The notes: generated by a model from the letters alone, not told the origin. A DNA stretch of 64,000 nt from Candidatus Borrarchaeum weybense (GCA_019057385.1 JAHQJS010000004.1:578118-642117), one strand, 5' to 3'. Shown: positions 8,398 to 18,207, counted from the first letter of the stretch. Translations and numbers: made by a program.

Positions 8398-9174
8398 TCA
8401 ATTTCCTGCAAAGTTTGGTTTTCTCTTATCAAATAGTGCTTGAATTCCTTCTCTGAGGTCTTCGGTCTCAAAACATTTCTTTTCTGCTTCGAGTTCATGT
8501 TTGTATCCTTCTTCAATATTTCCTTCAAAAGAAACATTTGTAGCTGCTTTTGCTAATTGCACCGCAATAGGTGCGTTGTTTGCTATTTTTTCTGCGATCT
8601 TGTTAGCCGACGGGATTAATTCGTCGAAAGTTACAACCTTATTAACCAGCCCTAGACGTTCTGCATCTTTTGCCGAAATATGATTTCCCGTTAAAATAAG
8701 TTCTTTTGCTCTTCCTAGTCCTATCACTTTTGGCAGTCTTTGTGTTGCGCCCCAGCCAGGTATGAGTCCTACTCCAACTTCAGGAGTTCCTAATTTTGCA
8801 TTCTCAGAAGCAATCCTAATATCACAAGCGAGGGCTAACTCTAAACCGCCACCAAGAGCGAATCCATTAATCGCCGCAATGAAAGGTTTTTTCATAGTCT
8901 CAATTTTTCGCATAAGCATTTGTCCTTTTTCGATAAATTGTGCAAATTCCTCTTTGGTGGAGTTTTTAATTCCAGCCAAATCTGCACCAGTACAAAAGGC
9001 TCTCTCTCCTTCACCTGTTATTATTACAACTTTTACTCTCCCATCGTTCCCTATTTCGTCTAGCAAATTGTCAAATTTGTCTATCACATCTTTATTAAAA
9101 GCATTGAGAGCATTTGGCCTATTAATCGTAATAATTCCTATTTTATCTACCGCTTCATATTTCAGTGAGTTCAA
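8398..9174 (-). CDS. Enoyl-CoA hydratase / crotonase
   Basis: GGTGA-N5-TTG marks the start at 9174; the GTG at 9183 overlaps the ribosome site. The 258-residue protein shows the full crotonase signature: 'CTGADLAGI' oxyanion loop, 'GFALGGGLELALACDIRIA' and 'GTPEVGVGLIPGWGATQRL', with both catalytic glutamates (GGGLE and GTPE). It should hydrate crotonyl-CoA to (S)-3-hydroxybutyryl-CoA. It probably shares a transcript with the thiolase downstream, which fits the 4-hydroxybutyrate/butanoyl-CoA set here. Confidence 0.93.
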   Translation of the reverse strand: MNSLKYEAVDKIGIITINRPNALNAFNKDVIDKFDNLLDEIGNDGRVKVVIITGEGERAFCTGADLAGIKNSTKEEFAQFIEKGQMLMRKIETMKKPFIAAINGFALGGGLELALACDIRIASENAKLGTPEVGVGLIPGWGATQRLPKVIGLGRAKELILTGNHISAKDAERLGLVNKVVTFDELIPSANKIAEKIANNAPIAVQLAKAATNVSFEGNIEEGYKHELEAEKKCFETEDLREGIQALFDKRKPNFAGN

Positions 9175-9349
9175 TATAATCACCTATCACGCTTGTATAG
9201 AACTTTGATAACTTTCTTAACTTCACCTCATGTGCCTTTATTTAATAAAAGTTTGATGTAGAACTATCCCCTCAAATGAAACTTAAAATAGCTTTTTCTC
9301 ATAGACACAAAATGTTTGTGATTTCGTTAAAAAAAAGAAAAGATGATTG

Positions 9350-9817
9350 TTACATCCTACCTTTTAGGAAGAATAGAATCGAATTAAGTAAGCCAGCTAT
9401 TGTGCCGCCGTAAAAGCCTGGTTCGAACCACCATTCATAATAACTGTATGCAGCCGCAAATGCTGCACCGCCTATAAGCGTAATAATCAAGGTAAAGACT
9501 GCAAAAAAGATACCCCATCTTGAAAAGTTTGCTGGCAGAAACTGAGAAAGTATAGTCTCAGGCCACAACTCATTCACGCATATCACAATTTGTCCCAGCA
9601 GAAGTAACATAGCAAGAATAATCGCCGTTCTATCAACTGCGGTTGCATATTCACAGGTTAAGCAGGAATAACGGTACCCTTTATAATAGCCTGTTAAATA
9701 AAATCCTGCAAAACGCGTAAAGGTAACAAGAATAAATCCTATTATACTCAGTACAAGAATAATTAACGAATACATCCTTTGTGACGCAAATCCTAAATTT
9801 GAGTTCGAGTCTGACAA
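9350..9817 (-). CDS. Small membrane protein, about four helices
   Basis: GGGAGG seven bases ahead of a TTG at 9817 sets the start; the protein has 155 residues. Hydrophobic stretches at about 14-35, 62-82, 100-122 and 130-152 suggest four helices. Between the first two lies 'GYYKGYRYSCLTCEYA', a CxxC in a Tyr-rich loop. I do not recognise the family. It sits between the 4-hydroxybutyryl-CoA dehydratase and enoyl-CoA hydratase genes on the same strand. Confidence 0.7.
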   Translation of the reverse strand: MSDSNSNLGFASQRMYSLIILVLSIIGFILVTFTRFAGFYLTGYYKGYRYSCLTCEYATAVDRTAIILAMLLLLGQIVICVNELWPETILSQFLPANFSRWGIFFAVFTLIITLIGGAAFAAAYSYYEWWFEPGFYGGTIAGLLNSILFFLKGRM

Positions 9818-9968
9818 ATTTAATCCTCCCTAAGACTTCTGAATTAAAAATATATGTATCTATTTGCTAATATAAAAAAAATTGGTATAGGCTAGATTCT
9901 GATGCTTATTGTTAAAGAATGTATTAAACGGAAAAAAGAACTATGACCAAGCAAAACGCCAAGTCGAC

Positions 9969-11429
9969 TCACTCTTTGAATTCTGGAAATGCTTCAAATG
10001 GTTCGATGCCCGCAAGTACTTTTGCGATTTTCTTTCGTGTTTCCCAATCGTATCCTCTATTAATTGTGATTCGTTGCGCTTCTGGTGATCCACCGCCATG
10101 GCATGATGCAACCATGAGCCAGCCTGCGAATCCATGAGCCGTTAAGTCTTCCACTAGTTTGAATGCTTTCATTCTGTCTTCAGAAGGAATTTCTGCTTTT
10201 CCTTTCATGTATTTTTCGAGGTCAGGGCGTGTTTCAGGGTTTTCAAAGTCTGCGCCTGAGGGACAGGTAACCGCAAATCCTCCGGCGATATCATGGACGC
10301 GATAAATCTCTTCGTATATGTGAGTTCCCGCGATATACTTGCCAATATTGACATAAGTAATATCAGGGATATATGTGCCAGGCCCCATTGGTTTACCTCT
10401 GACTGACCCTGTAATTCCGCATGCATACATCTGTTCTGCTGTGCATGCTAAATCTGTAAGTTTTCCTTGTATGTGAGATGCATGGTCTACGCCATTATAT
10501 TCTGCAATTAATGCTGCAGTTCCTGAGAGCATGTCCGTGACCGCTGGCTTGCAACCACAGTAGGAATGTCGATGATAAACCCCAAATCCCTCGGCTACTT
10601 GACCTGCGAGCTCCCACTCTCCTGCCATAAACACGCGATTCCATGGGACAAATACATCCTGCAAGATTGTTAAAGTCTCTGTAACACCCCATCTTTGTCC
10701 GAAGGGACGGTCCATTTTACTTGTTCTTTTTGGAACAGTTGAACGTGCAATGAATTTCATGCCCTCAGCATCCACAGGTAACGCAAATGCAACGGCATAA
10801 TCTTTATCTTCTTTTCTCATTGCGCGTGTAGGCAAGAAAATTATATCATTGGCAGGAATAGCCGCAGTGGTGTGGCATTTGGCTCCTCTAACGGTGATCC
10901 CTTCGTCATTTCTATCAACAATTCGAACATAAAGGTCTGGGTCTGCTTGATCTGCGGGTCTTAACTTTCTATCGCCCTTTACATCCGTCATCGCCCCTGT
11001 GGCACAAACATCCTCTTTTTGAAACCATTTCATATATTCAATGAAATTATCATAATAATTTGTTCCATATTTCTTGTCAGAAAGCCAAGTTGTTATTGAC
11101 AGCGTGTTAAGGGCATCTATGGCCATACATCTTTGAATGCAACAGCAATATCGTGCGTATAATCTAGTCATTTGGACTTTTTTCACTAAATCCTCGTTCG
11201 ATTGCTGTATGTGAGTGAACCGATTAATTTTTTCACCAGTGAGATGTGATGTGGCGGTTGTCAGATGTTCATATCTTGGATCTCGTGCTAATTCGTAGGT
11301 GAACGCTAATACATCGATTTGAGGCTTGAGTAGTGGATGATTTATGCGATCTTCTATTTTTTCACCAAACATGTAAATCTCAGGTTTCTGTTTTTTTAGG
11401 CTTTCAATATACTCTCCTTTTGTTTTCAA
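9969..11429 (-). CDS. abfD: 4-hydroxybutyryl-CoA dehydratase / vinylacetyl-CoA isomerase
   Basis: The TTG start at 11429 follows GGAGG at seven bases. The 486 residues match the full length of the family. The [4Fe-4S] and FAD site residues known from the clostridial enzyme are in register: C97 and C101 (spaced as C99/C103), H286 and C293 (as H292/C299), then K294 and Y290. 'ATGAMTDVKGDR' is also typical. It converts 4-hydroxybutyryl-CoA to crotonyl-CoA by a radical mechanism. The following steps are encoded at 3.9-9.2 kb. It is oxygen-sensitive, which fits an anaerobe. Confidence 0.94.
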   Translation of the reverse strand: MKTKGEYIESLKKQKPEIYMFGEKIEDRINHPLLKPQIDVLAFTYELARDPRYEHLTTATSHLTGEKINRFTHIQQSNEDLVKKVQMTRLYARYCCCIQRCMAIDALNTLSITTWLSDKKYGTNYYDNFIEYMKWFQKEDVCATGAMTDVKGDRKLRPADQADPDLYVRIVDRNDEGITVRGAKCHTTAAIPANDIIFLPTRAMRKEDKDYAVAFALPVDAEGMKFIARSTVPKRTSKMDRPFGQRWGVTETLTILQDVFVPWNRVFMAGEWELAGQVAEGFGVYHRHSYCGCKPAVTDMLSGTAALIAEYNGVDHASHIQGKLTDLACTAEQMYACGITGSVRGKPMGPGTYIPDITYVNIGKYIAGTHIYEEIYRVHDIAGGFAVTCPSGADFENPETRPDLEKYMKGKAEIPSEDRMKAFKLVEDLTAHGFAGWLMVASCHGGGSPEAQRITINRGYDWETRKKIAKVLAGIEPFEAFPEFKE

Positions 11430-11628
11430 AGTCTTGCCTCCAAAATATGTAGGTGAACTAGTTTAGAAGATGCGATTAAAAAACCTATTCTTTCGGTCAA
11501 ATATGAGCATAGCTGTTGCTTGAGCTATGTTTTTTTATACAAAGAGGCATAAAAGAACCTTGCAGTTAGTCTTGTTGTTGTAGTTTAACCCTCAAACGAT
11601 ATTTGTAATTGATTACCGAGGTGTCTCT

Positions 11629-12399
11629 ATGAGTGAAAGGCTCAAAGATAAAATTGCGATTGTTACAGGGAGTTCAACAGGAATTGGTAAGGCGATTGCA
11701 TTAGCTTTTGCTAAAGAAGGTGCGATAGTGGTTACAAATTCGAGAAAATTGGAAAGAGCAGAAACTACAGCCAAAGAAATCAGAATTATGGGACGACAAG
11801 CACATACTATTGAAGCAGATCTCACAAAAACGTCTGATATAGATTATCTTATTGATACAACAATTGAAAAGTTAGACAGAATTGATATTCTCGTAAATAA
11901 TGCCGGAATTGCGATGATTTCGCCAACTGAGGATCTTTCAGAGCATGACTGGGATCGAGCCGTAACTATTGATCTCAAAGCAACCTTTCTTTGTTCTCAA
12001 AAAGCGGCTAAACGCGCTATGATACCTCAAAAACGCGGTGTGATCATTAACATCAGCTCAATTTTGGGCAACGTTGGTTTGCCCATGCGGGCTGCTTATT
12101 GTGCTGCAAAAGCAGGGGTAAATGCGCTTACTCAGGTTATGGGTAGTGAATGGGCTAAATATAATATACGGGTAGTTGCTATTGGACCTGGCTATATATT
12201 GACTGAGATGGAGCAGCAATCGCTTGACAAAGGTGATTATACTACTGAACATATTCTTAATCGGGTGCCTATGAAACGGTATGGTAAACTTGAGGAGGTA
12301 GCAAACACTGCGGTATTTTTGGCTTCAGATGATGCCAGTTACATTACAGGAGAAATAGTTTACGTAGATGGTGCAATGAGCGCAACTGGTGGGTGGTAA
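11629..12399 (+). CDS. SDR-family oxidoreductase (first tandem copy)
   Basis: GAGGTG precedes the ATG; the protein has 256 residues. It is a classical short-chain dehydrogenase: cofactor loop 'TGSSTGIGKAIA', 'NNAGIA' strand, catalytic Ser in 'INISSILGNVG', and YxxxK as 'YCAAKAG'. Its C-terminal 'ITGEIVYVDGAMSATGGW' is FabG-like. The substrate is unknown: 3-oxoacyl, sugar or alcohol dehydrogenases all share these motifs. The next gene is a close paralogue in tandem. Confidence 0.92.
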   Translation: MSERLKDKIAIVTGSSTGIGKAIALAFAKEGAIVVTNSRKLERAETTAKEIRIMGRQAHTIEADLTKTSDIDYLIDTTIEKLDRIDILVNNAGIAMISPTEDLSEHDWDRAVTIDLKATFLCSQKAAKRAMIPQKRGVIINISSILGNVGLPMRAAYCAAKAGVNALTQVMGSEWAKYNIRVVAIGPGYILTEMEQQSLDKGDYTTEHILNRVPMKRYGKLEEVANTAVFLASDDASYITGEIVYVDGAMSATGGW

Positions 12400-12464
12400 C
12401 AACACTAACTGACTTATAGTTTAATATTTACACGATACATTTGATTGATGGATGGTGTGTTTCA

Positions 12465-13235
12465 GTGAGTGAGAAACTCAAAGATAAAATAGCGATTGTT
12501 ACGGGAAGTTCATTAGGAATTGGTAAGGCGATTGCATTAGCTTTTGCCAAACAAGGTGCAATTGTAGTTACAAATTCAAGAAAATTAGAAAGAGCAGAAG
12601 TCACAGCCAGTGAAATCAGGCATCTGGGACGACAAGCACATGCTATTGAAGCAGATCTTACAAAATCGACCGATGTAGACCATTTAATCGATACAACTAT
12701 TGAGCATTTCGGGAGGATTGATATCCTTGTAAATAATGCTGGAATCGCGATGATTGTGCCGACAGAAGACCTTTCAGAGCATGACTGGGATCGTGCAATA
12801 GATATCGACCTTAAGGCGACTTTTCTGTGCTCGCAGAAGGCTGCTAAGCGTGCTATGATTCCGCAAAGGAGTGGTGTTATCATCAACATCAGCTCGATCC
12901 TAGCCAAAACCGCCTTACCTATGCGTGCCGCTTATTGTGCCTCAAAAGCTGGAGTAATGGCACTCACTCAAGTTATGGGATGTGAATGGGCAAAATACAG
13001 AATCCGCGTTGTTGCAATCGGTCCCGGTTATATATTGACGGAGTTAGTACAACAGTCGATTGATACCGGTGTCTTTAATGCTGAAACTCTTATCGATAGG
13101 ACACCGATGAAACGCCTTGGTAAGCTTGACGAAATTGCGAATTTGGCAGTATTTTTAGCTTCTGATGATGCGGGTTACATTACAGGAGAGATAATATATG
13201 TAGACGGCGGTATGACAGCAACTGGAGGCTGGTAA
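12465..13235 (+). CDS. SDR-family oxidoreductase (second tandem copy)
   Basis: The frame is open from 12441, but the GTG at 12465 matches the start of the paralogue exactly and gives the same 256-residue length, with GGTG ahead. It keeps all SDR motifs ('TGSSLGIGKAIA', 'NNAGIA', 'INISSILAKTA', YCASK, 'VDGGMTATGGW'). It is mostly identical to the preceding protein, with changes concentrated in the substrate-side C-terminal region. This is a tandem duplication, 65 bases apart. Confidence 0.92.
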   Translation: MSEKLKDKIAIVTGSSLGIGKAIALAFAKQGAIVVTNSRKLERAEVTASEIRHLGRQAHAIEADLTKSTDVDHLIDTTIEHFGRIDILVNNAGIAMIVPTEDLSEHDWDRAIDIDLKATFLCSQKAAKRAMIPQRSGVIINISSILAKTALPMRAAYCASKAGVMALTQVMGCEWAKYRIRVVAIGPGYILTELVQQSIDTGVFNAETLIDRTPMKRLGKLDEIANLAVFLASDDAGYITGEIIYVDGGMTATGGW

Positions 13236-13239
13236 AGTC

Positions 13240-13264
13240 TTTTCCTCTTAGAAAAAAAGGAAAA
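13240..13264. terminator. Hairpin between convergent genes
   Basis: TTTTCC (13240-13245) pairs with GGAAAA (13259-13264). It lies between the stops of the SDR gene and the convergent peroxiredoxin gene, so it could terminate both. Confidence 0.4.
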
Positions 13265-13280
13265 TACTCACATCTAATTC

Positions 13281-13760
13281 TTAAGCCAAATTCTCTAAAG
13301 ATTTTTCGATTTCTTCGTAAGGGGGCTCAATTTTTGGATTCTCTGATACCCATGTGTATCTTACAATCCCTTCTTTGTCAATAACAAAGACGGCACGCAT
13401 TGCAACTGTATATCCTTTGAGCCCTGCAAAGTCTTTAGATTCAAGACCATAAAGTCGTGTTACTTCTCTATTATAATCATTTAGCAAAGGAAATTCGAGT
13501 AAGTTTGCCCCTGCAAAAGCCCTGTTCGTGAAGGGATCATTTACACTTATTCCGAGAACTTGAGCGTTTAGATCGTTAAATCTTGATAGAGAATCTTGAA
13601 AGGTACAGAGAGATTTTTGACAGGTTGACGTAAATGCTCCTGGGTAAAAGTATAAAACAACATTTTTGCCACGAAAACCACTTAATCTTTGAGGTTTTAA
13701 CTCGGTGTCGGGTAGAGTGAAATCAGGAGCTTCCTGATCAACTTTTATTTTAGGATTCAT
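13281..13760 (-). CDS. Peroxiredoxin, BCP/Prx-like, Cys type
   Basis: The 159-residue protein starts at an ATG preceded by GAGGGG. The thioredoxin-fold peroxidase motif is '[17 protein letters not shown]': peroxidatic Cys in TSTC, with a possible resolving Cys five residues later as in BCP-type enzymes. '[17 protein letters not shown]' follows. It reduces peroxides in the cytoplasm. Unlike the peroxiredoxin at 5.5 kb it uses Cys, so the genome has both Sec and Cys forms. Confidence 0.92.
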   Translation of the reverse strand: MNPKIKVDQEAPDFTLPDTELKPQRLSGFRGKNVVLYFYPGAFTSTCQKSLCTFQDSLSRFNDLNAQVLGISVNDPFTNRAFAGANLLEFPLLNDYNREVTRLYGLESKDFAGLKGYTVAMRAVFVIDKEGIVRYTWVSENPKIEPPYEEIEKSLENLA

Positions 13761-13890
13761 TTATTTTAAAACCCCTCGCAGATTACTGTTAATAACTCGT
13801 TTAGTTAAACTATAAAGACGTTTCCAAATGGGAAAAAGTATTCTTTTTAAATGAGAAAAAAGCATGCGTTTACTAATTCAGGTGATCAAT

Positions 13891-14892
13891 ATGAAGATGG
13901 TCTTTTATGAAGTTGAGCCGTGGCAAGAAGAGTACTTGCAAAAAACCCTTGAAGGACATGAGTTATATTTCTACGAAAATTGCCTTAGTTCTCCTGATGT
14001 CGTAGAAGTCGATGAAGTTGGCGATGCAGAGGTTCTCTCTACGATGGGAAGAGGACACCATCCGAACAAAGCGGCTTTGGATCGTTTTTCGAATCTCAAA
14101 TTTATAGCACTCAGATGTACCGGATTCGATCATGTCGACCTAAAAGAATGTAAGAGACGTAATATACCCGTGAGTAATGTTCCAGCCTACGGTGATAATA
14201 CAGTAGCTGAGCAAGGATTTTGTTTATTATTGGCATTGATGCGGCGATTCCCTCAATATAATTCAATGGTTGCTGCTGAAGATTTCTCTGTTGGGCCGAT
14301 AGGATTTGATCTGAAAGGGAAGACTCTAGGAATAGTTGGTGCTGGTCGTATTGGACTCTATGCTATCAAAATCGGACGCGGATTTGGAATGGACGTACTT
14401 GCATATGATATTATCTTTAATGATTTTGCTCGCGAAACGCTTGGATACGAATATGTATCTCTTGAAGAACTGTTGAAAAACTCGGATGTAATCTCTCTGC
14501 ATGCACCATACAATAAATACACACATCATATGATCAACAAGGACAACATTAGACTGATTAAACCAGGTGCTGTCCTTGTTAATACGGCCCGTGGTGCAAT
14601 TATAGAGCTTGGAGCTCTCAAACAGGCATTGGAAGAAGGAATCTTTGGTGGAGCGGCTTTAGATGTTATTGAAGGAGAGGAATTGCTTTTAAAAGATCGA
14701 ACACAACTTTCTCAAGAGGAAACAGAGATTTTGGAACAAGTTTTGAGCATTGTGCGGCGCGACAATGTTGTTTTCACTCCGCATATCGCTTACTATACAA
14801 AAGAGGCGGCGGAAAGAATTCTAGACACAACGATTGCTAATATAAAAGCGTTTGTAGAAGGACATCCCCAAAATGTGGTTTCAAAAACATAA
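13891..14892 (+). CDS. D-isomer-specific 2-hydroxyacid dehydrogenase
   Basis: GGTGA-N5-ATG puts the start at 13891 rather than at the upstream ATG 13864, giving 333 residues. The catalytic and NAD domains are clear: 'RCTGFDHVDL', 'NVPAYGDNTVAEQGFCLLLAL', cofactor loop 'GIVGAGRIGLYAIKIG', 'TARGAIIE' with the catalytic Arg, and 'TPHIAYYT' with the catalytic His. The 'TPHIAYYT' and 'AEQGF' blocks are D-lactate-dehydrogenase-like, but hydroxypyruvate or glyoxylate reductase is possible. It precedes a 2-oxoacid oxidoreductase operon, so a link to pyruvate is plausible. Confidence 0.9.
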   Translation: MKMVFYEVEPWQEEYLQKTLEGHELYFYENCLSSPDVVEVDEVGDAEVLSTMGRGHHPNKAALDRFSNLKFIALRCTGFDHVDLKECKRRNIPVSNVPAYGDNTVAEQGFCLLLALMRRFPQYNSMVAAEDFSVGPIGFDLKGKTLGIVGAGRIGLYAIKIGRGFGMDVLAYDIIFNDFARETLGYEYVSLEELLKNSDVISLHAPYNKYTHHMINKDNIRLIKPGAVLVNTARGAIIELGALKQALEEGIFGGAALDVIEGEELLLKDRTQLSQEETEILEQVLSIVRRDNVVFTPHIAYYTKEAAERILDTTIANIKAFVEGHPQNVVSKT

Positions 14893-15029
14893 GAACGCGA
14901 ATATTATCTTATCTCATACGTCAGAACTCCTCTAGATACAAAACTTATTTAAAATCACTTTGTAAAGGTAGAGCATACTTTACTATTCTTTTTGTCCTAT
15001 GATTTTATGTTTCATCAAAGGTGAATAAA

Positions 15030-15302
15030 GTGGAAAAACTCCGTCCGACCCCTGGTGCCGTAGTCCCATCTGGAACATCTGACCAGTATATTAAAACAGG
15101 GACGTGGCGTTTTGAGAGACCTGTTATAGACAATAAAAAATGCATCCGATGTCTTCTGTGCTGGATTTTTTGTCCCGATGCATCAATTGTGCAGAATGAA
15201 GATGGCACACTTGACGTCTTACTTGATTATTGTAAAGGTTGTGGAATTTGTGCACATGAATGTCCTGTAGAGGCAATTAAGATGGAGGAAGAAGAAAGAT
15301 GA
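15030..15302 (+). CDS. porD: 2-oxoacid:ferredoxin oxidoreductase, delta (ferredoxin) subunit
   Basis: GGTGA-N5-GTG gives a start at 15030 (90 residues); GTG 15021 overlaps the ribosome site. Two [4Fe-4S] motifs are seen, CIRCLLCWIFCPD and CKGCGICAHECPV. The subunit passes electrons from the thiamine site to ferredoxin. It is the first gene of a tight delta-alpha-beta-gamma operon, and its stop overlaps the alpha start. A TATA-like TTATTTAAAA lies near 14945. Confidence 0.92.
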   Translation: MEKLRPTPGAVVPSGTSDQYIKTGTWRFERPVIDNKKCIRCLLCWIFCPDASIVQNEDGTLDVLLDYCKGCGICAHECPVEAIKMEEEER

Positions 15303-16510
15303 CGAAAGTTCAAGAAGAGCAAATGATTCAAGAGCTAACAATGACTGGGGCAACAGCTGCTGCGATAGGTGCAATACTGTCTCGTGTAGAGGTAGTCTCA
15401 GCATATCCAATCACTCCGATGACACATGCTTTGGAATACATAGCTAAAGTAATTGCTGACGGTGAACTAAATGCTGAAATGCTTACAGTTGAAAGCGAGC
15501 ATTCCGCAATGGCTGCATGCATAACTGCGTCTCTATCAGGTGCGCGAACCTTCACGGGCACAAGTTCCCAAGGTCTATTTTTGATGCATGAGATGCTTCA
15601 TTGGGCTGGTGGGTCTCGTGTCCCTATTGTAGCGCTTGTAGGAAACAGGGCGGTGTGTGTGCCTTGGTGCTTGAATGTAGACCATCAGGACTCAATGAGT
15701 CAACGAGATACAGGATGGATGCAATTTTACGTTGAGAATAATCAGGAGGTTCTAGATACAGTTATCCAAGCGTATCGTATTGCAGAAGATAAGAACATAT
15801 TACTTCCTGCTATGGTCTGCCTTGATGGCTTTATTCTTACTCACACCAGAGAAAGGGTTTTCGTTCCCACTCAAAGGAAAGTTGACGATTTTTTGCCCCC
15901 ATACGACAGTGGAGTATTTAAGATCGATGCTGACAATCCCTTATCTCAAAATGTAGTAGCGTTAACGAGTTCTTATCAAGAATTTCGTTATCTTCAACAG
16001 AGAGCTATGGAAAATGCTAAGAAATTAATCAAACAAGTGAATGACGAGTTTGCTGAGGAATTTGGACGTTCTTGGGGAGGTCTCATCAATATTTATCCAC
16101 AGGATGCCGATTTCGAGACTGCTGTTGTTGCAATGGGTACAGCAGCAAGCACAGCCAGGACTGCTGTCAAGGAACTCAGATCTGAAGGCAAAGATGTGGG
16201 ATTAATTAAACTACGCGTATTTCGTCCGTTTCCAGATGAAGAATTACAAAAAATATGTTCTGGGATGAATGCTCTTGCGGTTATTGATCGAAATTGTTCT
16301 TTTGGCGCGCAAGGAATTGCATATAACCAAATCCGTTCAAGCCTGTATGATTTAAAGGAACGTCCCTTAGTGTTGGGTCATATCGCTGGTCTCGGAGGTC
16401 GTGATATTTCTGTAAATGATATTAAAAAGATATTAACTGATGCTATTGAAGTCGGAAAAACTGGTGAGCCCCCAAAAACTGTTGAATGGGTCAATTTAAA
16501 GGAGATCTAA
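15299..16510 (+). CDS. porA: 2-oxoacid:ferredoxin oxidoreductase, alpha subunit
   Basis: The 403-residue protein overlaps the delta gene by four bases. It carries the POR-N motif 'SAYPITPMTHALEYIAK', 'ESEHSAMAACITASLSGARTFTGTSSQG', and 'QDSMSQRDTGWMQFY', as in pyruvate and 2-oxoisovalerate oxidoreductases. The catalytic heterotetramer oxidatively decarboxylates a 2-oxoacid to acyl-CoA with ferredoxin, or works in reverse. Pyruvate is the most likely substrate but is not proven, since VOR has the same layout. Confidence 0.92.
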   Translation: MTKVQEEQMIQELTMTGATAAAIGAILSRVEVVSAYPITPMTHALEYIAKVIADGELNAEMLTVESEHSAMAACITASLSGARTFTGTSSQGLFLMHEMLHWAGGSRVPIVALVGNRAVCVPWCLNVDHQDSMSQRDTGWMQFYVENNQEVLDTVIQAYRIAEDKNILLPAMVCLDGFILTHTRERVFVPTQRKVDDFLPPYDSGVFKIDADNPLSQNVVALTSSYQEFRYLQQRAMENAKKLIKQVNDEFAEEFGRSWGGLINIYPQDADFETAVVAMGTAASTARTAVKELRSEGKDVGLIKLRVFRPFPDEELQKICSGMNALAVIDRNCSFGAQGIAYNQIRSSLYDLKERPLVLGHIAGLGGRDISVNDIKKILTDAIEVGKTGEPPKTVEWVNLKEI

Positions 16511-16513
16511 AAA

Positions 16514-17434
16514 ATGCCGTCACAACAGATTCCCATACGAGATATTCCCTATGATATTGAACTTTTGACAAGAGGACATCGTGCATGCCCAGGCTGTGGA
16601 ATGGCTATTGCGTGTCGTCAAGCCCTGAAGATATTAGGTAAAAATACAGTATGTATGTTATCAGCTGGATGCTTTGCGAGTTGTACTGCTGGTCCGTTTC
16701 CTACCTCAAGTATTGGAACCCCTGCAATTTTTGGCTCCTTTGGAAGTACTGGCGCGGCTCTTTCAGGTATTGAGGCTGCTTTGAGAATAAAGGGGCGAAA
16801 TAAGGACTTCAACATTGTCGCCATAGCTGGTGATGGAGGAACCGCTGATATCGGGTATCAGTCACTCTCAGCAGCTATCGATCGGGGGCATAATATCATC
16901 TATATTTGTTACGATAATGAAGCCTATATGAACACAGGAATTCAGAAAAGTGGCTCAACGCCTTATGGTGCCTGGACTACCACAACACCTGTTGGAAGAT
17001 TGATAAAAGGAAAGCAACAACCAAAGAAGCCGCTTGCACAACTGTTTGCAACAAATGGTGCATATTATTCTGCAACAGCATCAATTGCTTACGTTTCTGA
17101 TTGGGTTGGCAAGGTCAAGCGCGCAATTGAGGTTACACAAGCAGGGTTAGGACCCGCATTTCTTCACATTCCGGCTGAATGCCCCACAGGATGGCGATAT
17201 CCTTCAGAACACACAGTTGAATTGGCTCGACTTGCGGTTCTGACTGGATGGTGGGCACTTTACGAGATCGAGCATGGTGAATTTAAACTCAATTTCCGTC
17301 CTAAGAACAGAGAACCTGTTGAAGCATATCTTCGTCCACAAGGACGATTTAGACATTTTACAGCAGAAGATATTGCTAAAATACAGGAACGGATTGATAA
17401 AGACTGGGAAGTACTGGAGAGTGACATGATTTGA
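16514..17434 (+). CDS. porB: 2-oxoacid:ferredoxin oxidoreductase, beta (TPP) subunit
   Basis: The 306-residue protein starts at an ATG after AAGGAG. The TPP-binding segment 'GDGGTADIGYQSLSAAIDRGHNIIYICYDNEAYMNTG' is split by nothing and complete. Four cysteines for the proximal [4Fe-4S] cluster are visible ('RACPGCGMAIACR', later 'SAGCFASC', 'AECPTGW'). Its stop overlaps the gamma subunit start. Confidence 0.93.
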   Translation: MPSQQIPIRDIPYDIELLTRGHRACPGCGMAIACRQALKILGKNTVCMLSAGCFASCTAGPFPTSSIGTPAIFGSFGSTGAALSGIEAALRIKGRNKDFNIVAIAGDGGTADIGYQSLSAAIDRGHNIIYICYDNEAYMNTGIQKSGSTPYGAWTTTTPVGRLIKGKQQPKKPLAQLFATNGAYYSATASIAYVSDWVGKVKRAIEVTQAGLGPAFLHIPAECPTGWRYPSEHTVELARLAVLTGWWALYEIEHGEFKLNFRPKNREPVEAYLRPQGRFRHFTAEDIAKIQERIDKDWEVLESDMI

Positions 17435-18009
17435 GCTGGAACTATAAGAATGATGTAACTGAGATAATTCTTTTTGGTCGAGGCGGAATGGGCGTAGTAA
17501 CAGGTACGGAACTATTAACAGAAGCAGCAGCTCACGAAGACAAGTATGGTCAAAGTTTTCCCCTTTTTGGATTAGAACGTCGAGGTGCTCCTTTCCGAGC
17601 ATATGTGAGACTTAGTAATGAACCAATTTATGTTCGGACAGAAATTCATCAACCAGACATTGTTATTGTTATGGATCAAACACTATTGAAATTACTGGAT
17701 GTTACCGAAGGTTTGGATTCTCAGAATGGAACACTAATCATTAATAGCACACATTCTCCTTCTGAACTTAGATCAGAATACGGTTTCCAATGTAAAGTAG
17801 CAACAGTAGATGCAGATCATATTGCTATGAAAGAATTCGGACGTCGTATAACAAATACGCCAATGATTGGAGCTTTTTGCCGAGTAAGTGGATTAGTACA
17901 ACTTACATCAGTATTTAAAGCAGTATCTACCCTTTTTGGTGAATCTGCTATTACAGAAAAAAATATCAATGCCATAACAGAAGCATACCACTCAGTTGTG
18001 ATGGAATAA
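17431..18009 (+). CDS. porC: 2-oxoacid:ferredoxin oxidoreductase, gamma subunit
   Basis: The TTG start at 17431 overlaps the beta stop (TTGA) and has GGAGAGTGA upstream; the protein has 192 residues. It carries the gamma-family opening 'IILFGRGGMGVVTGTELLTEAA', 'GQSFPLFGLERRGAPFRAYVRLS', and later 'TPMIGAFCRVSGLV'. It completes the four-subunit complex, and nothing in the operon is missing. Confidence 0.92.
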   Translation: MSWNYKNDVTEIILFGRGGMGVVTGTELLTEAAAHEDKYGQSFPLFGLERRGAPFRAYVRLSNEPIYVRTEIHQPDIVIVMDQTLLKLLDVTEGLDSQNGTLIINSTHSPSELRSEYGFQCKVATVDADHIAMKEFGRRITNTPMIGAFCRVSGLVQLTSVFKAVSTLFGESAITEKNINAITEAYHSVVME

Positions 18010-18207
18010 GTGTTTCTAAATCTTTACCTCTTCTTCTTAAGTTTTGTTTGTCCCGTTCAGAGCGATCGGATCTTTAGTTTCCAGTTTTGATACGTGGATC
18101 TGCCTTTCACAACTTTACAATACCCTTTTTTGTAATAAGTTAACTATTTATTTTTGTAATAATATATACCCCCACATTATTTTACATCTCAAAAAAGGTG
18201 ACGATGA

